NCBI GenBank assembly: GCA_963971405.1
Contig: OZ020491.1
Location: 15,060,855 to 15,124,854 of the forward strand
DNA: 64,000 nt
Direction of reading: 5' to 3'
Source: Psococerastis gibbosa
Lineage: Eukaryota > Arthropoda > Insecta > Psocodea > Psocidae
Part shown: in pieces, positions 8,644-23,600 of the stretch
How the letters are laid out: each line of letters begins with the position of its first letter
Numbering within the stretch: the first letter of the stretch is position 1
Program-made: the position numbers and the translations under genes
The notes under the pieces: generated by a model
The model's database searches: none
Seen by the model: only the letters and a program-made list of their open reading frames with translations
Told to the model about the DNA's origin: nothing

Positions 8644-11600
8644 CTGAGGTACAAAATTGATGAATGTGCTGGCATTCCTGTACACATCAGAAATAATAGC
8701 CCTAATCTAACACTCGGAGCACTTTCACATGCAATAACACAGATTGACATATTGGAAACGGGTGAAGGCAAACCGTTTTAGACGGTCCCTGGGCAACCTC
8801 GCTGTCCAGAGCGCTTCTGATAGCAGTTTGTCATTACACGCTAACATAGACAGCGCACAATATATTAACACATCACAAACAACTCGGTGGGCGTATAAGC
8901 AAGCCCAAGCTTGTGGGCGCCCTTAAGATAAATTATATTTTAAAAAAATTAAGTCAGTGATACTGATGGCACTAATTTTCAGCGTGTATATTTTTGCTGT
9001 CAGCATTTTCCTTATTTTTATTATATAATTTTTAAAAATCATTGGAAATATCGATATCAAAGACATACTCCCCCGGTGTATCTATTGCTGTGGCAACCGA
9101 AAACATTTAGTTGTTTATAAAGGAACTATTGTTGACTAGAACAGCTGAACTGTTGCACATAGTTATGGTTGACGTTACTCCTGGGGCGCCGCTCGATTTG
9201 GCGCGTGACTTGAAGTTGGGCTTGAGGCCTTGCAGAAAATTCTGAAATACAAGTTGACACAATAATAATAATAATAATGATAATAATATTCTGAAGAACG
9301 TTTTATGAACCTAGGCCTTCTTATAGAGGCCAATCGGTCCCTTGTTCAATGCCAACGACCCTATGGATTTCGGACATTATTTATATTGTTTCCGTAAGAA
9401 TTTTGTACAGTTGGCAAACTGGCATATGTCAACCTACACCCGCTATAAGCGATAATGGACAAGCTTACCATTGGCGCAATGTAATTGGCATGACTTTACC
9501 AAGTACAAATACGAGTCATACAATTTAACATAGTATTGTACTTAATTTTTGGCATCAATTAATTTTCCGTCAATGTGGCACAGACAGTCAGACAGACATA
9601 TCTGGAGAATGTATTTTTCGAGTTTAATGTATCCTACTTAATTGATAATAGGGCTATTATAAGTATATAATTTTGACTCGTTCACGAACTTGTTCAAGTC
9701 GAGGTGACGCTTGTTACAATGTCAATGATGGTAAGCATGTCTCACCTTGTCCATTGTCACTTGTGGTCTATGTTAACCAGTTTGCCAACGGCCAAAAATT
9801 CATGGGGTGGCAATACGTATAATGTTGGCAAAGCAAGGTTCAATGGGCAACTACAAGAAGTAGGTCTACCATCAGTACGTCAAAAAAAATTCCTTCAAGT
9901 AATATTAATGTATATACGATTCGCAGTAACCGGCGATTATATTGACTGGTGCCTTTATTAATCATTGTTTTCCGTTGAATAGATTCAATCTACCCTCAGA
10001 AAGGATGGGGGTTACATAAACTGAATGTCGGTAGAGAGACGGCTCGAACGACCACAGCCCTGGTTACTAGGCATGGTTTGTTCAGAGTCCACATGGCCAA
10101 ATTGGGTCATGAAGGTCCTACCATCTGCCGGGACTGCAATGAGTCTGACGAAACCGCGGAGCACGTGGTTGGGCACTGTCCAGCCCTGTGGCAGGCGCAG
10201 TTGGACTGTTTTGGGGCTGCCTACATCGACCAAGTCGATCTGATTGACTTGCCATTGAAGGACATGGTTGTCTTCGCTAACAAGGTTAAGCTGATGTTTT
10301 TCAACAGCTAATTAATTGGCTAAGGGCATAGTTTGAATGATTGGGATGTGATCCCAATAATTATGCTGTTCAAAGGGTCCCCAGACCTATGTCAGCTTAA
10401 CCCTCTAAATAATAATAAGTAATGAATAGATTCAAAGACAGTTTTCGTTTGTTTTCAACTGACTGCTGGATTTGTGGCTTTACATTGTATTTACCTGTTT
10501 TACAGTTCCTGATCCTGTGAGCAAATAGTATAGAGCATAAACAGGCACCCAAAGCATTGATGAGCAACTCAGACAGATTCCGACGACCTGTGCCCAGTAC
10601 GGGTATTCATAGTCCTTGCCGTAGCTCGCCGGTGAGTGCTGAATCACGTAGAAGATGAAAATTATCTATAACAGAAATATCGATATTCAATAGGCTGTAA
10701 ATTATTGGGTATTCTTCCTTGTACGTCTCTTCTAGCGAAGATTGGCGATTGCCCATCATAGCAATTCGGATAGTGGAGACCGCTACTCCGAAAAGGGAAG
10801 TCGTGCTCTTGCCAAACCAGAATGTTCTTCTTCCGCCCTCGGTCTTTCTATATTCTCTTCGCCTCAGGACCTCGCCATTAGGGACTTGATAACTCAAAGA
10901 TATGTGCAGCAATCGCCTACATGTTGACATTTCAAATGCATTGATTGTGTTCTCCGTAGCTTGGGCCAACGTCAATCCCATCATGATTAGGAACATTGGC
11001 TTCGGTGGTAGGATGGTAGCATGTTTGTATAGTCCACGCAAAATGAGAAAAGTATGGACATGGAATGTTTTGATCCTGTGCAACACTGTAAATATATTCT
11101 TTGCACAATTTTTGTTATGCCTTGCATCCAATGCAACAAGGTAACACAAAATGGCGCAAGGAATATTTTTACAGTGTTGCACAGGATCAAAACATTCCAT
11201 GTCCATACTTTTCTCATTTTGCGTGGACTATATACGTGTGCGCATCTCTACACACCTTACTTTATACTTCAACACTAAAACTACAAATATTTTATTTTTT
11301 ATTGCTTTCCAATTTATATGTAGTATAAGGAAAGCTTTGTGATGGTCGAAATTTTCGATTCCGAGATTTCAACGGATTTACACGTTTTCAGGTCCCAGGA
11401 ACCCAAAAAAGTGGTTTTTAAGAAATGTCTGTCTGTGCATCGATTTCCGGACAAACTACTCGGTCGATTTTGATGAAATTCGGCATGTAGGTTTACAAAA
11501 ATTATACCTCGAGACCATTTTTTTTTATTTGGGGCTAACTCAATTTGGGGGGGTTTCATTCTCAAAAAACGTCAAAAAAATTATTTCTAAAAAACGGCTC

Positions 11601-14600
11601 CAACGATTTCTTTTAAATTCACATATATTCTAGTCGTTCTTAATGTTGATAAAATGCGGGGGGTCGCTTACCCCTTGATAGTTTGCTTCTGGGGGTAAAA
11701 AAATAAAAATAACTTAATTTTAATGAAAAATGACTAAAAAATAATATTTCTGCGAAACTTTTCTATCGATGATTTCTACCTTCAGGCATGTTTTAGGTGT
11801 TAAGTTGAGTAACGAAACCGGACAGTTGGCTTTCCCAAAAACCTATTTGTTTTGCGCAAAAATGTTTTTTTTTTTTTAATGATAGAAACTTCGCGCTGAA
11901 ATGCATTGCCTGCCCTGCCATTATTACTGTGTTGTAATGTGTTTTAAATATATTGAGGTTACCTCACCTCCAGTGACGTCAGGTGGACACCCCCCCCCCC
12001 CCCCCCCGAGATATCCGAAATTTAACCGTAGGAAAATTATTTACCATGAAATTATTCATTTTCTTTCCCTACTAATTGATAAATTGGAAAGCATGTTCGA
12101 GTAAACTCGGACCGGTTCTTTTTATTTTTTTGCCCATGGCCTATGCATCAGTTATGTGGTTATCAGGGTTAAAAAATTGAATACACTATTATATGATCAT
12201 TCAACTCAGAGCTTTCAATTCACTGTCCAATTTTATTTTTATACTAACTGTGGCCATACTGCTGTAATATTCTTTTGGCTTATTACATACCGCCATGATT
12301 CCTGGTGCTAAGAACATCCAGCACATGGACCAAAACCAGTTAAGTCGAATTCCCATCATCTCGTAAATACAATCAGTAAATCGTTTGGCGCCGAAAATCC
12401 ACGAAATGGCCGTCGTTTGAAAGAAGCATACAAATAGGAGACACATCCCGCTAGCCGAGTAAAAGTCCATTAATTGGAAGACGTAAGCTCCACCCTAAAA
12501 AATAAAATTAAGATCAAACCGGAGGACACACGTCCACTATCAATTTTTTTTTCAAAGCTTACTAGAAATGTTGATCTTAGAGTCTAGATCTAGAGATCAA
12601 TGAGGTTATTGTTAAATTAAAACAAATCTCTACATTATGATATTTGACCGCTACTGACAACGTTTTCAAGAGTTTTTAGTTCGCAATTGCACTGAGAATC
12701 GAATTACGTCTTTAAAATCTGCTTTAATATTTGAAGATTCAATCAAGTAGATTTCCTTTTTGGGTTTAATTAGCGCCGTCTAGCGTAGATGTCTTATAGA
12801 TGTCTTCCGAACATATCTAGACAATGTCTAGCGTAGATGTCTTATAGACGTCTTCAGCAAGGCCGTAGCTATTGATTTACGAGGAGGGGGGGGGGTCCGG
12901 ACCCCTGGATCCCCCCCCCATAAATGCTGCCTAGGTCATCAGAAGACATCTTCTAGATGACGCGAACTTGTCGTGGCGTAGATGTCTTATAGATGTCTTC
13001 AGAAGATATCTAGAAGATGAGTAGCGTAGATTTCTTATAGATGTCTTCAGAAGATATCTAGAAGATGTCTAGCGTAGAGGTCTAATAGACGCCTTCAGAA
13101 GATATCAAGAAGATGTCTAGCGTAGATGTCTTAGAGATGTCTTCTAAAGATATCTAGAAGTCTAGCGTAGATGTCCTATAGATGTCCTTAGAAGATATCT
13201 AGAAGATGTCTAGCGTAGACGTCTTATAGACGCCTTCAGAAGATGTCTAGCGTAGATGTCATTATGACAATATTCCGTCATTTATGCATCAATAATAAGT
13301 CTGTACGATATTATAACTTAATATATAATAGATAAGTTAATTATCTACATAGGCTATAATAGTCTCCTTATAACAAAAATTTCATCAATTATATTGATGC
13401 AAAAATAACGGAATATTGACAAGTGGAATAGCCGTCTTATTCAAACGTATTAATCCTGTTTTTATCAGTATAGACAATAAATTGCTCCATGAGGATTTTT
13501 AAAAGACGCCCTATGCTTTAATTTACGGGAAATTTTCGCACCCAATTTCCTGACCCTATAGACTTAATACTTAAGTTGACATGAGAGATGTATTCCAGTT
13601 TCTCGAAACAATACCGATCATGTCCGAAAGTCAGTGGGTTGTATAGGCCTGTAGTTATAAGTCCATAGAATGGCCATGAATACATTATAAATATGTGCAG
13701 TAGGTTTGTATATATGCATAGTGTAGGGTTACGTGTAGAACTAACCTGTGAGACCATTGGCACACCAAGAAGAAACATAAGGAAGCACATGCCTAATGTT
13801 AATTTATTCCTATGTGGTCGTAGGCTTTCAGACCAGTTGTCCACAATGCCAGTTATGAAGCTTTCAACGATGCAGAACTCACTGTCAATTCCTAAAATCT
13901 GCAGGTTTAACAAACAAAAAATCATTAATTCGTTTCTTTACCCCGTTTATAGAATAATATAGGAATATAAAAATATAAGGAATAGCTGAAGATAATTAAA
14001 GGTCCATAGTATCACCATAAAGCCAGTACCGGTTCATAAAGTAAAGTGTTGGTTTTGAATAAAATAGGTACTCTTTTTTGAAGAAATTATGGATATGCCC
14101 CAATACATTGCATACTCTGCCAATATTACTGCGTTGAATAATATAGGTCTGCCCGTTTTTGACTACGCAACCGTCAACAGTAAAGTAGTTTGGAATCCAA
14201 ACTTCTGCATAATCAGGAGGTCCCCTTATTCATATCAGAGCAAGTTCAGACACGAAGGCTTGGCGGTATTTAAGTTCCGAACCCACGCTCTTGCAAAAAT
14301 GTGTTATGTATGAATTGAGAGTCCCTTGACACCCTGAAGGGGGCGCTAACAAGGAAAATAAAGAAGGAATTATTATTTTTATATCAGAACACTTACCACA
14401 AGCATTGAAAAAAATATGGCTGCCCAAACAGGCGCTCCGGGGAGTTTGAGTACGACCTCCGGGTAAGTTAAGTAGACCAGCCCCGGCCCACTTTTGACCA
14501 CATCTCCCACCTCCAGCCCTTGCTCCATGGCAATGTGGCCCAAGATGGCGAATGTCACAACTCCGGCGAGTAGACTTGTCAACGTGTTCACTATACAGGT

Positions 14601-17600
14601 TATTATAGCGTCCCTGAAATTAAATAAATCGTTGGCAGACCTGCTCGGTTAAGCCGGGTTTACACGCTGCGATAAATTGTAGCAATTTGTCGTAACGCTC
14701 GAAACGTTACGATTTATTGTTGCGTGTGAACAGGTCATTGTAGCGATTAATTGGAATTGGATTAGATGATTGATGCCGGCGAGCATCAATTTCTGCAAAT
14801 AGTAACGAAAAGTAGGAACCAGTTGGTTAAGTTGGTACGTGTAAACATGTAGCAACCATTTATCGCTACAATTTGATTTAGTTTGCATTGGCCGTTCACG
14901 GAGGTTGTGTATAGTTCGTTGTTTCGTTGACAATTTTTTGACGTTGACAACCGATTCTTAAATAATTCTACCAGTCATTGCGTTCATTTCGTTATTCTCG
15001 CAATAAGTTTATTTGAGAAAATTCCCTTTTTCTGCAGCAACCATTTGCGGCTCCACTTTGTTCTTGGTCTTCGCGACTTCTTCGCTTTTTTCGCTGAACA
15101 AACGATATATATAACGACCACAACGGCACAACAGTACTTCCTCCATGCCGAAACCTGATGGCCAACAATAAAAGCGACGATAAATTGTCATTCACATCGT
15201 TACGATTTATCGTAGCGTGTAAACCCGGCTTTAGATAGTTGCGGAGCTGTGTTGACTCGTCTAACAAGACGAATCTTGTCGAAGAATAATGAAAGGAAAT
15301 TGTCTTTATTTACCATTTGGGCGAATTTTTCGACTTCCGGCCCACTCTTACGACTAACCCATAATAAATAATGTAATGTTGAATTGTGCAATAGGCATTA
15401 AAAATTTAACTGAAAATAATTAAAAGAATAAAATATAAGTATAAATAAAGGATATCCCCCCCCCCCTCCCCATTCACTCACCATGCATACGCGCCTGCTC
15501 ATGGAATTTGAATAGAATGCATTGGAACTAACTGATGAGACTGGTTAAAGAAAGACATACTAAGTGCTGAAATTGGGTGTCTGCCTAGGGCCATTCGATT
15601 ATGGAAGGCTCCTGAAGGCACCAAAGCCCTGAAGACCTATTATATAAGTCAAGACATGTAGCGTCGGACTCTTCAACTCAACTTTCACCCGAAAGGTTGT
15701 TGGTTCGAGTCCCACACTGGCTACATTTTCTAGTCATGCTCCGGAGGGCATGCAAAGCAGGCGGCCTTCCTAGTTGAATGTAAGAGAGGGCTTTATAGAC
15801 CTAACTCCGCTAGGTTGGCTTAGTAATAGAAACAACAAAAAGTCCTTATTTATTTAATTATTTATTTATTTAGAACTTGAGCTTCATTCTGGTCTCTGAT
15901 CAGCATAGCGTTGCTCTTCGTAAGAGGTTTGATGCCTAGTACATTACATACATAGCGCATTCTAGTACATAATTTTAAGGTTTGTTTTCCTTATGAATTA
16001 AGCTGGAGACAATAACTGAAGACGAAATTCTTCGGATTCTCTCCAATGGTTCTAATAACTGGCTACACTAATAGTTCTGTATATAGGCCTAGGAGAGTTG
16101 GGACGCTTGCTTCCCGCCAAAAATAATGTGTTGGAATTTCTTGGGCCACTCGCCATCGACACCTCCAATGACCAGCCGTTGAAAAAACGTAGGTACCAGG
16201 TTAATTTTGGCTCGCTGGAATGTTCCATTTCTCCTATATAGAACTCTAGCTACTATATACGTTCTTAATCCATGTGCCTGCCCTATGGATAGTTGGACAG
16301 GTTCGACTTACTTGTAACAATTGTGGTAGAACTTGTTGTAACTGCCCAGAGCTGGCAGTGCCCCTGTACCTATGCTGTAGGCGAAAAATATTTGCGTAGC
16401 GCCATCCAGCCACGGTCCTGACCCCTGGAGCACCTCCCAGCGTGGAGTGATGTAAAATAAGAGACCTGCCCCTGCGCCTTCTAACGTCACTGACCGCACA
16501 AGGAGGACCAAGAGGACAAAATAAGGGAACATTGCGGTGAACCAAATTATCTGCAAGAAGAATTTTTTTTGGTGCAACAGACAATTTTCCGCAAGAATAA
16601 TAACTTTACTTTTTACTTTATCCAACGTCCACTCTTGGCGTTACCGCCATCTGGTGCCGCACATGCCAGTATTTCGAAGTCAAGTCGTTATTTGGGCTCT
16701 GGATTGATTGTCACGTTTGCAGATGAGCACTAGCTTGCGTCTACTGAGGCAGAGTGGGTATTGATGAAAGTGATGAAACAGGTGAGCCTGCAGGTATAGT
16801 CGTGGCCAGTTATGTATTGAAAATGGGCGACAAAAACAGCTCATGGGGTGTACGAACTCTACCAGAGGAAGGGGGGGGGGGAGTCCAGACCCACACATAT
16901 TTTGTCTTTTCCCACTGTTCAGCTGTTCCCACTTATCCTACTCTTTGTAAGCTATTCTTTTGGTATCTTCCCTGATTATTGTGCCCAACCACCTATTCTC
17001 AGAGAAATACATCTCTGTCAGATGGTGAAATTAAGCCCTACTAGAATTATCCTAGAGGTCTATCTCCCGAAAACTAAGTAAAAGAGACTCTTATTTTACT
17101 AAATTCAGGGATCTGATTAACAAAATAGTTCATTCCCAGTATTGTACTAAATAATCTATGCAGGCCACCAATACATTAAATTTTCGGCGAAGCTACTAAC
17201 TTAGTACATTCTACAATTATGTGTCCGTGATTGCTTTAGTGATTACGGCTGATTCTATCAGCCGGACTTGAACCCAAGGCCGTAGCTATAGATGTCCGAC
17301 GGGGGGGGGGGGGTGTATGGGATAAGCTAGTCTAAGGCCCTAGGCTACCATATTAGTTTATACCGAGCTTAAGAAAGCAAAACTGAATTAAATACAACCG
17401 GTAGTAGTATAGAAAGAACAGAACAAATTTATTTTTTATCAATTTAAAAATGACCTGTTGGACTGTTGATGGGCCTGCAAAGGAGGAAAGTATACGAAAA
17501 TACTTTGTGGATGATGGGATTTTTCACGACGGGGGGTCCGGACCCCCCTAAATACGGCCTTGCTTGAACCAGCTAGAAGTGATGCTGCCTACCTTTCCAC

Positions 17601-20600
17601 TCTGATGTATCCCACGTCGAATAATCCCGTAGACAAGAATCCAACCTAGCATGAGGCACCCAAGTAGCTCCCATTGCATCCCTCCCAGTTGCTCAATTCC
17701 AGGTGTAATTTGCAGTACCCTCTTGCTGAAATTAAATTAAAGTGTTATTTTAGGGAATACCAAATGGAAAATGGGAGACTTTAAACAATAATAGAAATAA
17801 GAGAACCCTCTTATTGTTTCACCCAATATTATTATTTGAGTTAAAACCAAGCCCGTAGCCAGGATTTTTTGTGGGGGTGGCTGCGGCAACTGTGATCCTA
17901 TATCTAGTATAAATTTTTTTTCTTGAGAATTCAATTTTATCTAGTGTATTCTTTTGAGATAATGGTGTTACTGGGTATATATATGATAGCATAGGCACAC
18001 CAAACGTCAATTTGTAGGCGGATTTAGGTTTGGTGTGAAAACTGGCACATAATATTTTGCGGATATGCGGACTAAATCGTAATGCTATCATTACGATGGT
18101 TTAGATTGAATATAATTAATATTACGGTTAACCGAAAGAGGGGGGTTCGGGGGTCTCCCCCGAGGGGAAAAAATCCACATATAAGTGCAAAAGAGTGGGG
18201 TTTCACAGCAGCAAAACTTACAAAGGAATATATATTCACATTGCTGTAAACAGGGGGGCCCGGGGGTCTCCCCCGGAGGAAAAATTTTGAAAAAATTGGC
18301 CCGAAATAGTGGAGTTTTATTGTTTTAACAGCGGCAATGTTATTAATTTGCTGAGGAAGACATACTCATGTTACAGTTCTAGATTTAATTAATTCTCAAC
18401 TTTTCATTTCAGGGAGGAGAGGGCTGCAGCCCAATAAGCCCCCCCCCTTGCCGACGGCCTTGGTTAAAACAGTAAGCCATTTTCTTCAGTTGCACTTGTA
18501 CGGTACCGCTCACAAATAAAATTATTATGAGACGCGATAACTTATTCCTGTTAATATCAAATTTACAATATCGGATTGTTGGGGGTCAAAGGCTCTGGAT
18601 GATACAGACTTTTTTTTAGAAAAAGGTTAATAATGTATCTAATTGATCACTTCAGTCTCCTCACTAAGTAACCTAATAGGTACGGTACTTAGCATAACCT
18701 AACATAACATAACTTTATTCTTTCCATCATAAGTCTTGTCTCAAGTTGTGACAGGTCAAGTTTTGTGGAGATTCGCACACGTATGCAAGCACGCTACCAC
18801 ATTGCCACTCAAGTTGATACTATTCCTTATACAGACGGAGCTTTCATACTTACTCCCAAAATTCTTCGACGGGCGTGGTAGTGTGGTTTGTGATATTATG
18901 TGCTAATTCAGCGTCCATGCCTGGTGCAAAGCAAGTGTCAGTGTTCCACCAGTTTCCTGCCAACAAATTGAACTTTTTATGTTTGTATTTTATACATCAT
19001 GTAAGTATATTATTTTATACTTGTCGATTAGTTGGTGCGCTTCTTTATTCTTTAATGAGTATTGCGTCTATTTCAAGAATGTCACAAGACCGAATGCCAA
19101 ACAAAATGTACACAACTATGGCGAAAAGCTGGGACGTCCACGAAACCGCTGGAAGGGCGAATTCAAGGCCGACTGAGAAGCCGAGTTGGGAGTTCGTAGT
19201 TGGTAGAGCGTCGTGCGAAACCGAGATGACTGCGGGAGTGTTGTTGAGCAGGCCAAAGCCCTGGAGCCGGAGGAGGAAGAAGAAGAAGCCTTTAGGTGCC
19301 CATTCCATTGACCGGCTAGGGCTATTTCCAAAAACGGTGACGTGGTAGCAGATATTCAAGACTTAGGTGGCGTTTCCACCGACCTCGCATTGCAGAATGC
19401 AAATGACATTGACGGAAACTAGAATTTTTCTTTTTATAGAAATCTATTAAAATGTTTGTATTTAACATATCCCATGACGCCATTTTTTAATTTTAGTTTG
19501 TTTGTGATTTTACTGTATGATCGTTGATCAATTTTAACTATGGCATAGAGGAAAATAAACATTTCCGTCAATTCTGCAATGCGAGATCGGTGGAAACGAC
19601 ACCTAAGTCTTGAATGTCCGCTACCACGTCACCGTTTTTGGAAATAGCCCTAGCCGGTCAGTGGAATGGGCGCCATACAATATGTGCATCTTAGAGTCCC
19701 TTAGCGGAGCCCTCTATCCATAAATTATCCCTAATGTCCCATATTTATTTATTTTCTTTTATTTTTTATCTTGTGTGACTCACCGCAGTCCTGCCATGGA
19801 AGTCCTGGGAGAGCCGTAAACGAGGCTATGAGATAGAATAGCGTCCAAGCTATAATGACGCAGTAGTACACATCCAGAAAAAAGACAATTGTCATTGTGG
19901 CGTACCCGACGCCTTGCAGAATGGGCGCCAGGTGACCTACCAGCGTCATTCCGCCAGAACCCAGGTACTGCCCGATGGCTACCTCTTGAAAGAAGATGGG
20001 GATGCCGCAGAAAATCATGGCTATAGTGTAAGTCACCAGAAATGCACCTGAAATAAGTAAGCAGAAATAGTATAGTGAAGTACGAATATTTACAGATAAA
20101 ATAATACAATTCATGCCATTATCATCATGTCATCTACTACAAGGCGATACATATGTGTGGTTTTTATATCTGGACGTAGCCAGAGAGGTGTAGGGGGGGG
20201 GGGGGCGTGACTCACGCCATTTTACTGTCGCAGAATCGACAGTGTGTAGTTTTGGATCACGGATACAAAATGTTCATTAGCTATCTTATAGCATTACCTG
20301 GTTATTTTAACTTAAATAGCAGATCAGTTTCACACGTATATCCGTACGGCATGTACTACTAGCTAGTTCGGAAACAGAGGAGGTTCCACGCCTCAGCAGC
20401 AGACAACACACCAGCCAACCAAGAGTTAAGATGCTCTCCAAGGAAGACTTGCCATATATTTTGCTCAGTTAAGAATTCGATAGATGGGTCCAGTTCGACT
20501 AGATAAAATATAAACTCAAATCTGAATAATATGCCTTAGCATAATGTTCATTAAATCTAAATAAAAATATTAATAAGGCATCCTCCTTGCAGAACATCCC

Positions 20601-23600
20601 AACTCCTGAAGACTCACGAAGTAGGCAGGAAAGAAGATACCACAGTAGATATTGAATAATAAAGAGATCAAATTGTATTCTACTTATCATTTTCCTGTGA
20701 ATATCACAACAGCATGTACGATCCTGAACGGCAACATGCCGTCCTCATTTACTGCGTGGCTGCTCCTTGTGCTCCCAGCGACCTCGAGAGTGGCCAGGCA
20801 CTTGCACTGCTTCCTCATTGTTATCTCCATATGTTTACTTGCAGAATCCCTGTTGCCTCTGGCTCGAATCCCAGTAGTCGCTGAAAGCACAAAGGACAAC
20901 CAGCAGTAACAGAAAATAAATTTTCCCAACTGGGGTACCATAGGTGGCGAAGCTCAGACAGTATATTAATGGTAGTCACTAGGACGCCGATAAAAGAAAA
21001 AAAACTTTGATAACCGTGTCATCACTTACAGAGTATTCATAAGAGTGGAATAAAGTTTAAGTTCAAATGGTAGCTCGAGTGAGCGCCTAAATTAATTAAA
21101 ATATAAATATGAAATAAAATTCCAACTCTTAATTCCCAGATTAAACTATAGTAGAAATCTTATGAGAAATTAGACCATGTCCTCCATCGCTATGGACATT
21201 GTCGTGCAGTGGCATGACACCAAAATGACCGTTGGGTTTCCAGTTTCAACAACCTCGAGTCCTCACGTGACTCACGCCCCCCCCCCCCCCAAATATTTGA
21301 CGCGCTAACACTAAATAGAATTGGGTTTTCTTTGATGAATTTGTAACAAAGTATAAAAAAGTGCGGGGAATTCAAACTTGATACAATGAATAAGATTTTA
21401 ATTTTTATAGGTCTATTCCAAAAAATTTCAAATTAATAATTTTTTCAACAACATTTTTTTGCACACAACCAAATAGTTTTTTGGGAAAGCAACCTGTCCG
21501 GTTTTTCGTTATTCAATTTAACACCTAAAACATGCCTGAAGCTAGAAATCATCGATAGAAAGGTGTCGCAGAAAAATTATTTTTAGTCATTTTTCATTAA
21601 AATTTAGTAATTTTAATTTTTTTACCCCCAGAAGCAAACTATCAAGGGGCAAGCGACACCCCGTATTTTGTCAACATTAATAACGACTACAATACAATGA
21701 ATACATGTGAAGTTAAAAGAAATCATTCAAGCCATTTTTGAAAAATAATTTATTTATAAGTTTTTTGGAGTCTTTTGCGAATAAAACCCCCCAAAATTGA
21801 GTTAGCCCAAAATAAAAAAATAGTCCCGAGGTATGATTTTTGTAAACCTTCATCTCAAATTTCATTAAAATTGAACGAGTAGTTTGCCCGGAAATCGATG
21901 AACAGACTGACAGATAGAGCGACAGACAGACATTCGTAACAAACACTTTTTGTTCCTGGGACCTCAAAACGTGTAAATCTGTTGAAATTTCGGAGTCGAA
22001 AATTTTGACCGTCACATAGATTTCCTTATACTACGTATAAAGTGGAAAGAAATAAGATTTCCTTCATTATTTCAGAATAGGCCATATACTCAGCTTCTGC
22101 TGTGCTGAGTGCAACAGCTCGCAACAGCTTGTCTCTAACTGCCCCAAATTAATAATGGGCAAGCAATAAGGAAGCAATGAAATAGCTATAAATAGTAGAA
22201 AGCTTACTAAATCCGGTGAGCTGCAATTTTGTCCCCGACAGCGACCTTCTATAGCGAGCATGTCATTATTAGAGGATAATGCATACGTATCACGTCAAGG
22301 ACCAGCTTCTGCTTCATCAGCATTGCTGTCTCTTTGTGTTCATTCGGACCCCACTAATAATAACTTAGAGACCAGTTGATAGTGAACTACCCTAGCAACC
22401 GCGGAAAGTGAAAATATCGATGGTAGATGTGTCAAAAATATCCGATAAATTTACAGAAGTGACATGTGACCTTCACTAACACCATTTGGCCACAGTTCCT
22501 GAACTCCTTAATTGGGGAATATCACACCAATCGTTTTGGTACACATCCGCCAATTCAATTATTGTGGCCAATCGATGTTAGAAAGAGGTCCATGTCATGG
22601 GACATAAAGCTGAGAACAATGTTTTCTGTTATTCCTGACATTTTTGGCAGTTCTACGATTAATGTTTCACTAGATATTTCATTTTTACTTTTTTTAAGAC
22701 TCCCCTCCGATCGTTTTTTTTTTACCCTAAAGTCAGAAGGGCGTACAATCAAAAACAAAGAAAATTCAACATAATTGATGATTGAAGATGCTTTCGCTCA
22801 TAACAATCAGTCTTCCGCGCCGCGCCCTCTTAATTCTACATTTCCGCCTTATTTTTCATGTTTTTTTTGTTGACAATTGCAAGTGTAGAACTTACGACAA
22901 GGCCACTAAATCTGGTCATAACTCAATTTCCCAAAGATGTTGGTTACGTCCTTCTCACTTTAGTCTGGTGATATCTTGACTTTTATGTGTTGTATATGTT
23001 TAGTTATTGCTTTCCAATTTATACGTAGTATAAGGAAAGCTTTGTGACAGTCGAAATTTTCGATTCCGAGATTTCAACGGATTTACACGTTTTAAGGTCC
23101 CAGGAACCCAAAAAAGTGGGTTTTACGAAATATATGTCTGTAGCTTTGTCTGTCTGTCTGCCTGTCTGTCTGTGCCTCGATTTCCGGGCAAACTACTCGG
23201 TCGATTATGATAAAATTCGGCATGTAGATTCAAGAAAATCATACCTCGGGACCATTTTTTTTATTTGGGGCTAACTCAATTTGGGGTGGTTTTATTCTCA
23301 AAAAAACTCCAAAAAACGTCTAAAAAAATTATTTCCCAAAAACTGCTCCAACGATTTCTTTTAAATTCTCATATATTGTAGTTGTTATTAATGTTGATAA
23401 AATTACGGGGGTCGCTTGCCCCTTGATAGTTTACTTCTGGGGGTAAAAAAATAAAAATAACTAAATTTTAATGAAAAACGACTAAAACATAATTTTTCGG
23501 CGAAACCTTTGTATTGATGATTTCTACTATCAGGTATGTTTTAGGTGATAAATTGTGTAACGAAACCGGACAGGTTGCTTTCCCAGAAAAGTATTTGGTT

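Noticed and set aside
10607-11206. A 199-codon minus-strand open frame as a gene
   Set aside because: It is stitched from a MITE arm, a LINE RT remnant and antiparallel overlap with SLC6 exon 9 in the wrong frame.
12776-13260. CRISPR array
   Set aside because: Contiguous degenerate tandem units without unique spacers, in a eukaryotic intron.
15660-15725. Functional tRNA gene in the SINE head
   Set aside because: The head lacks a full cloverleaf and recurs as part of a dispersed SINE with a common body.
22466-22774. 102-codon plus-strand open frame as a gene
   Set aside because: No domain, no splice context, and it lies in an SLC6 intron on the opposite strand.
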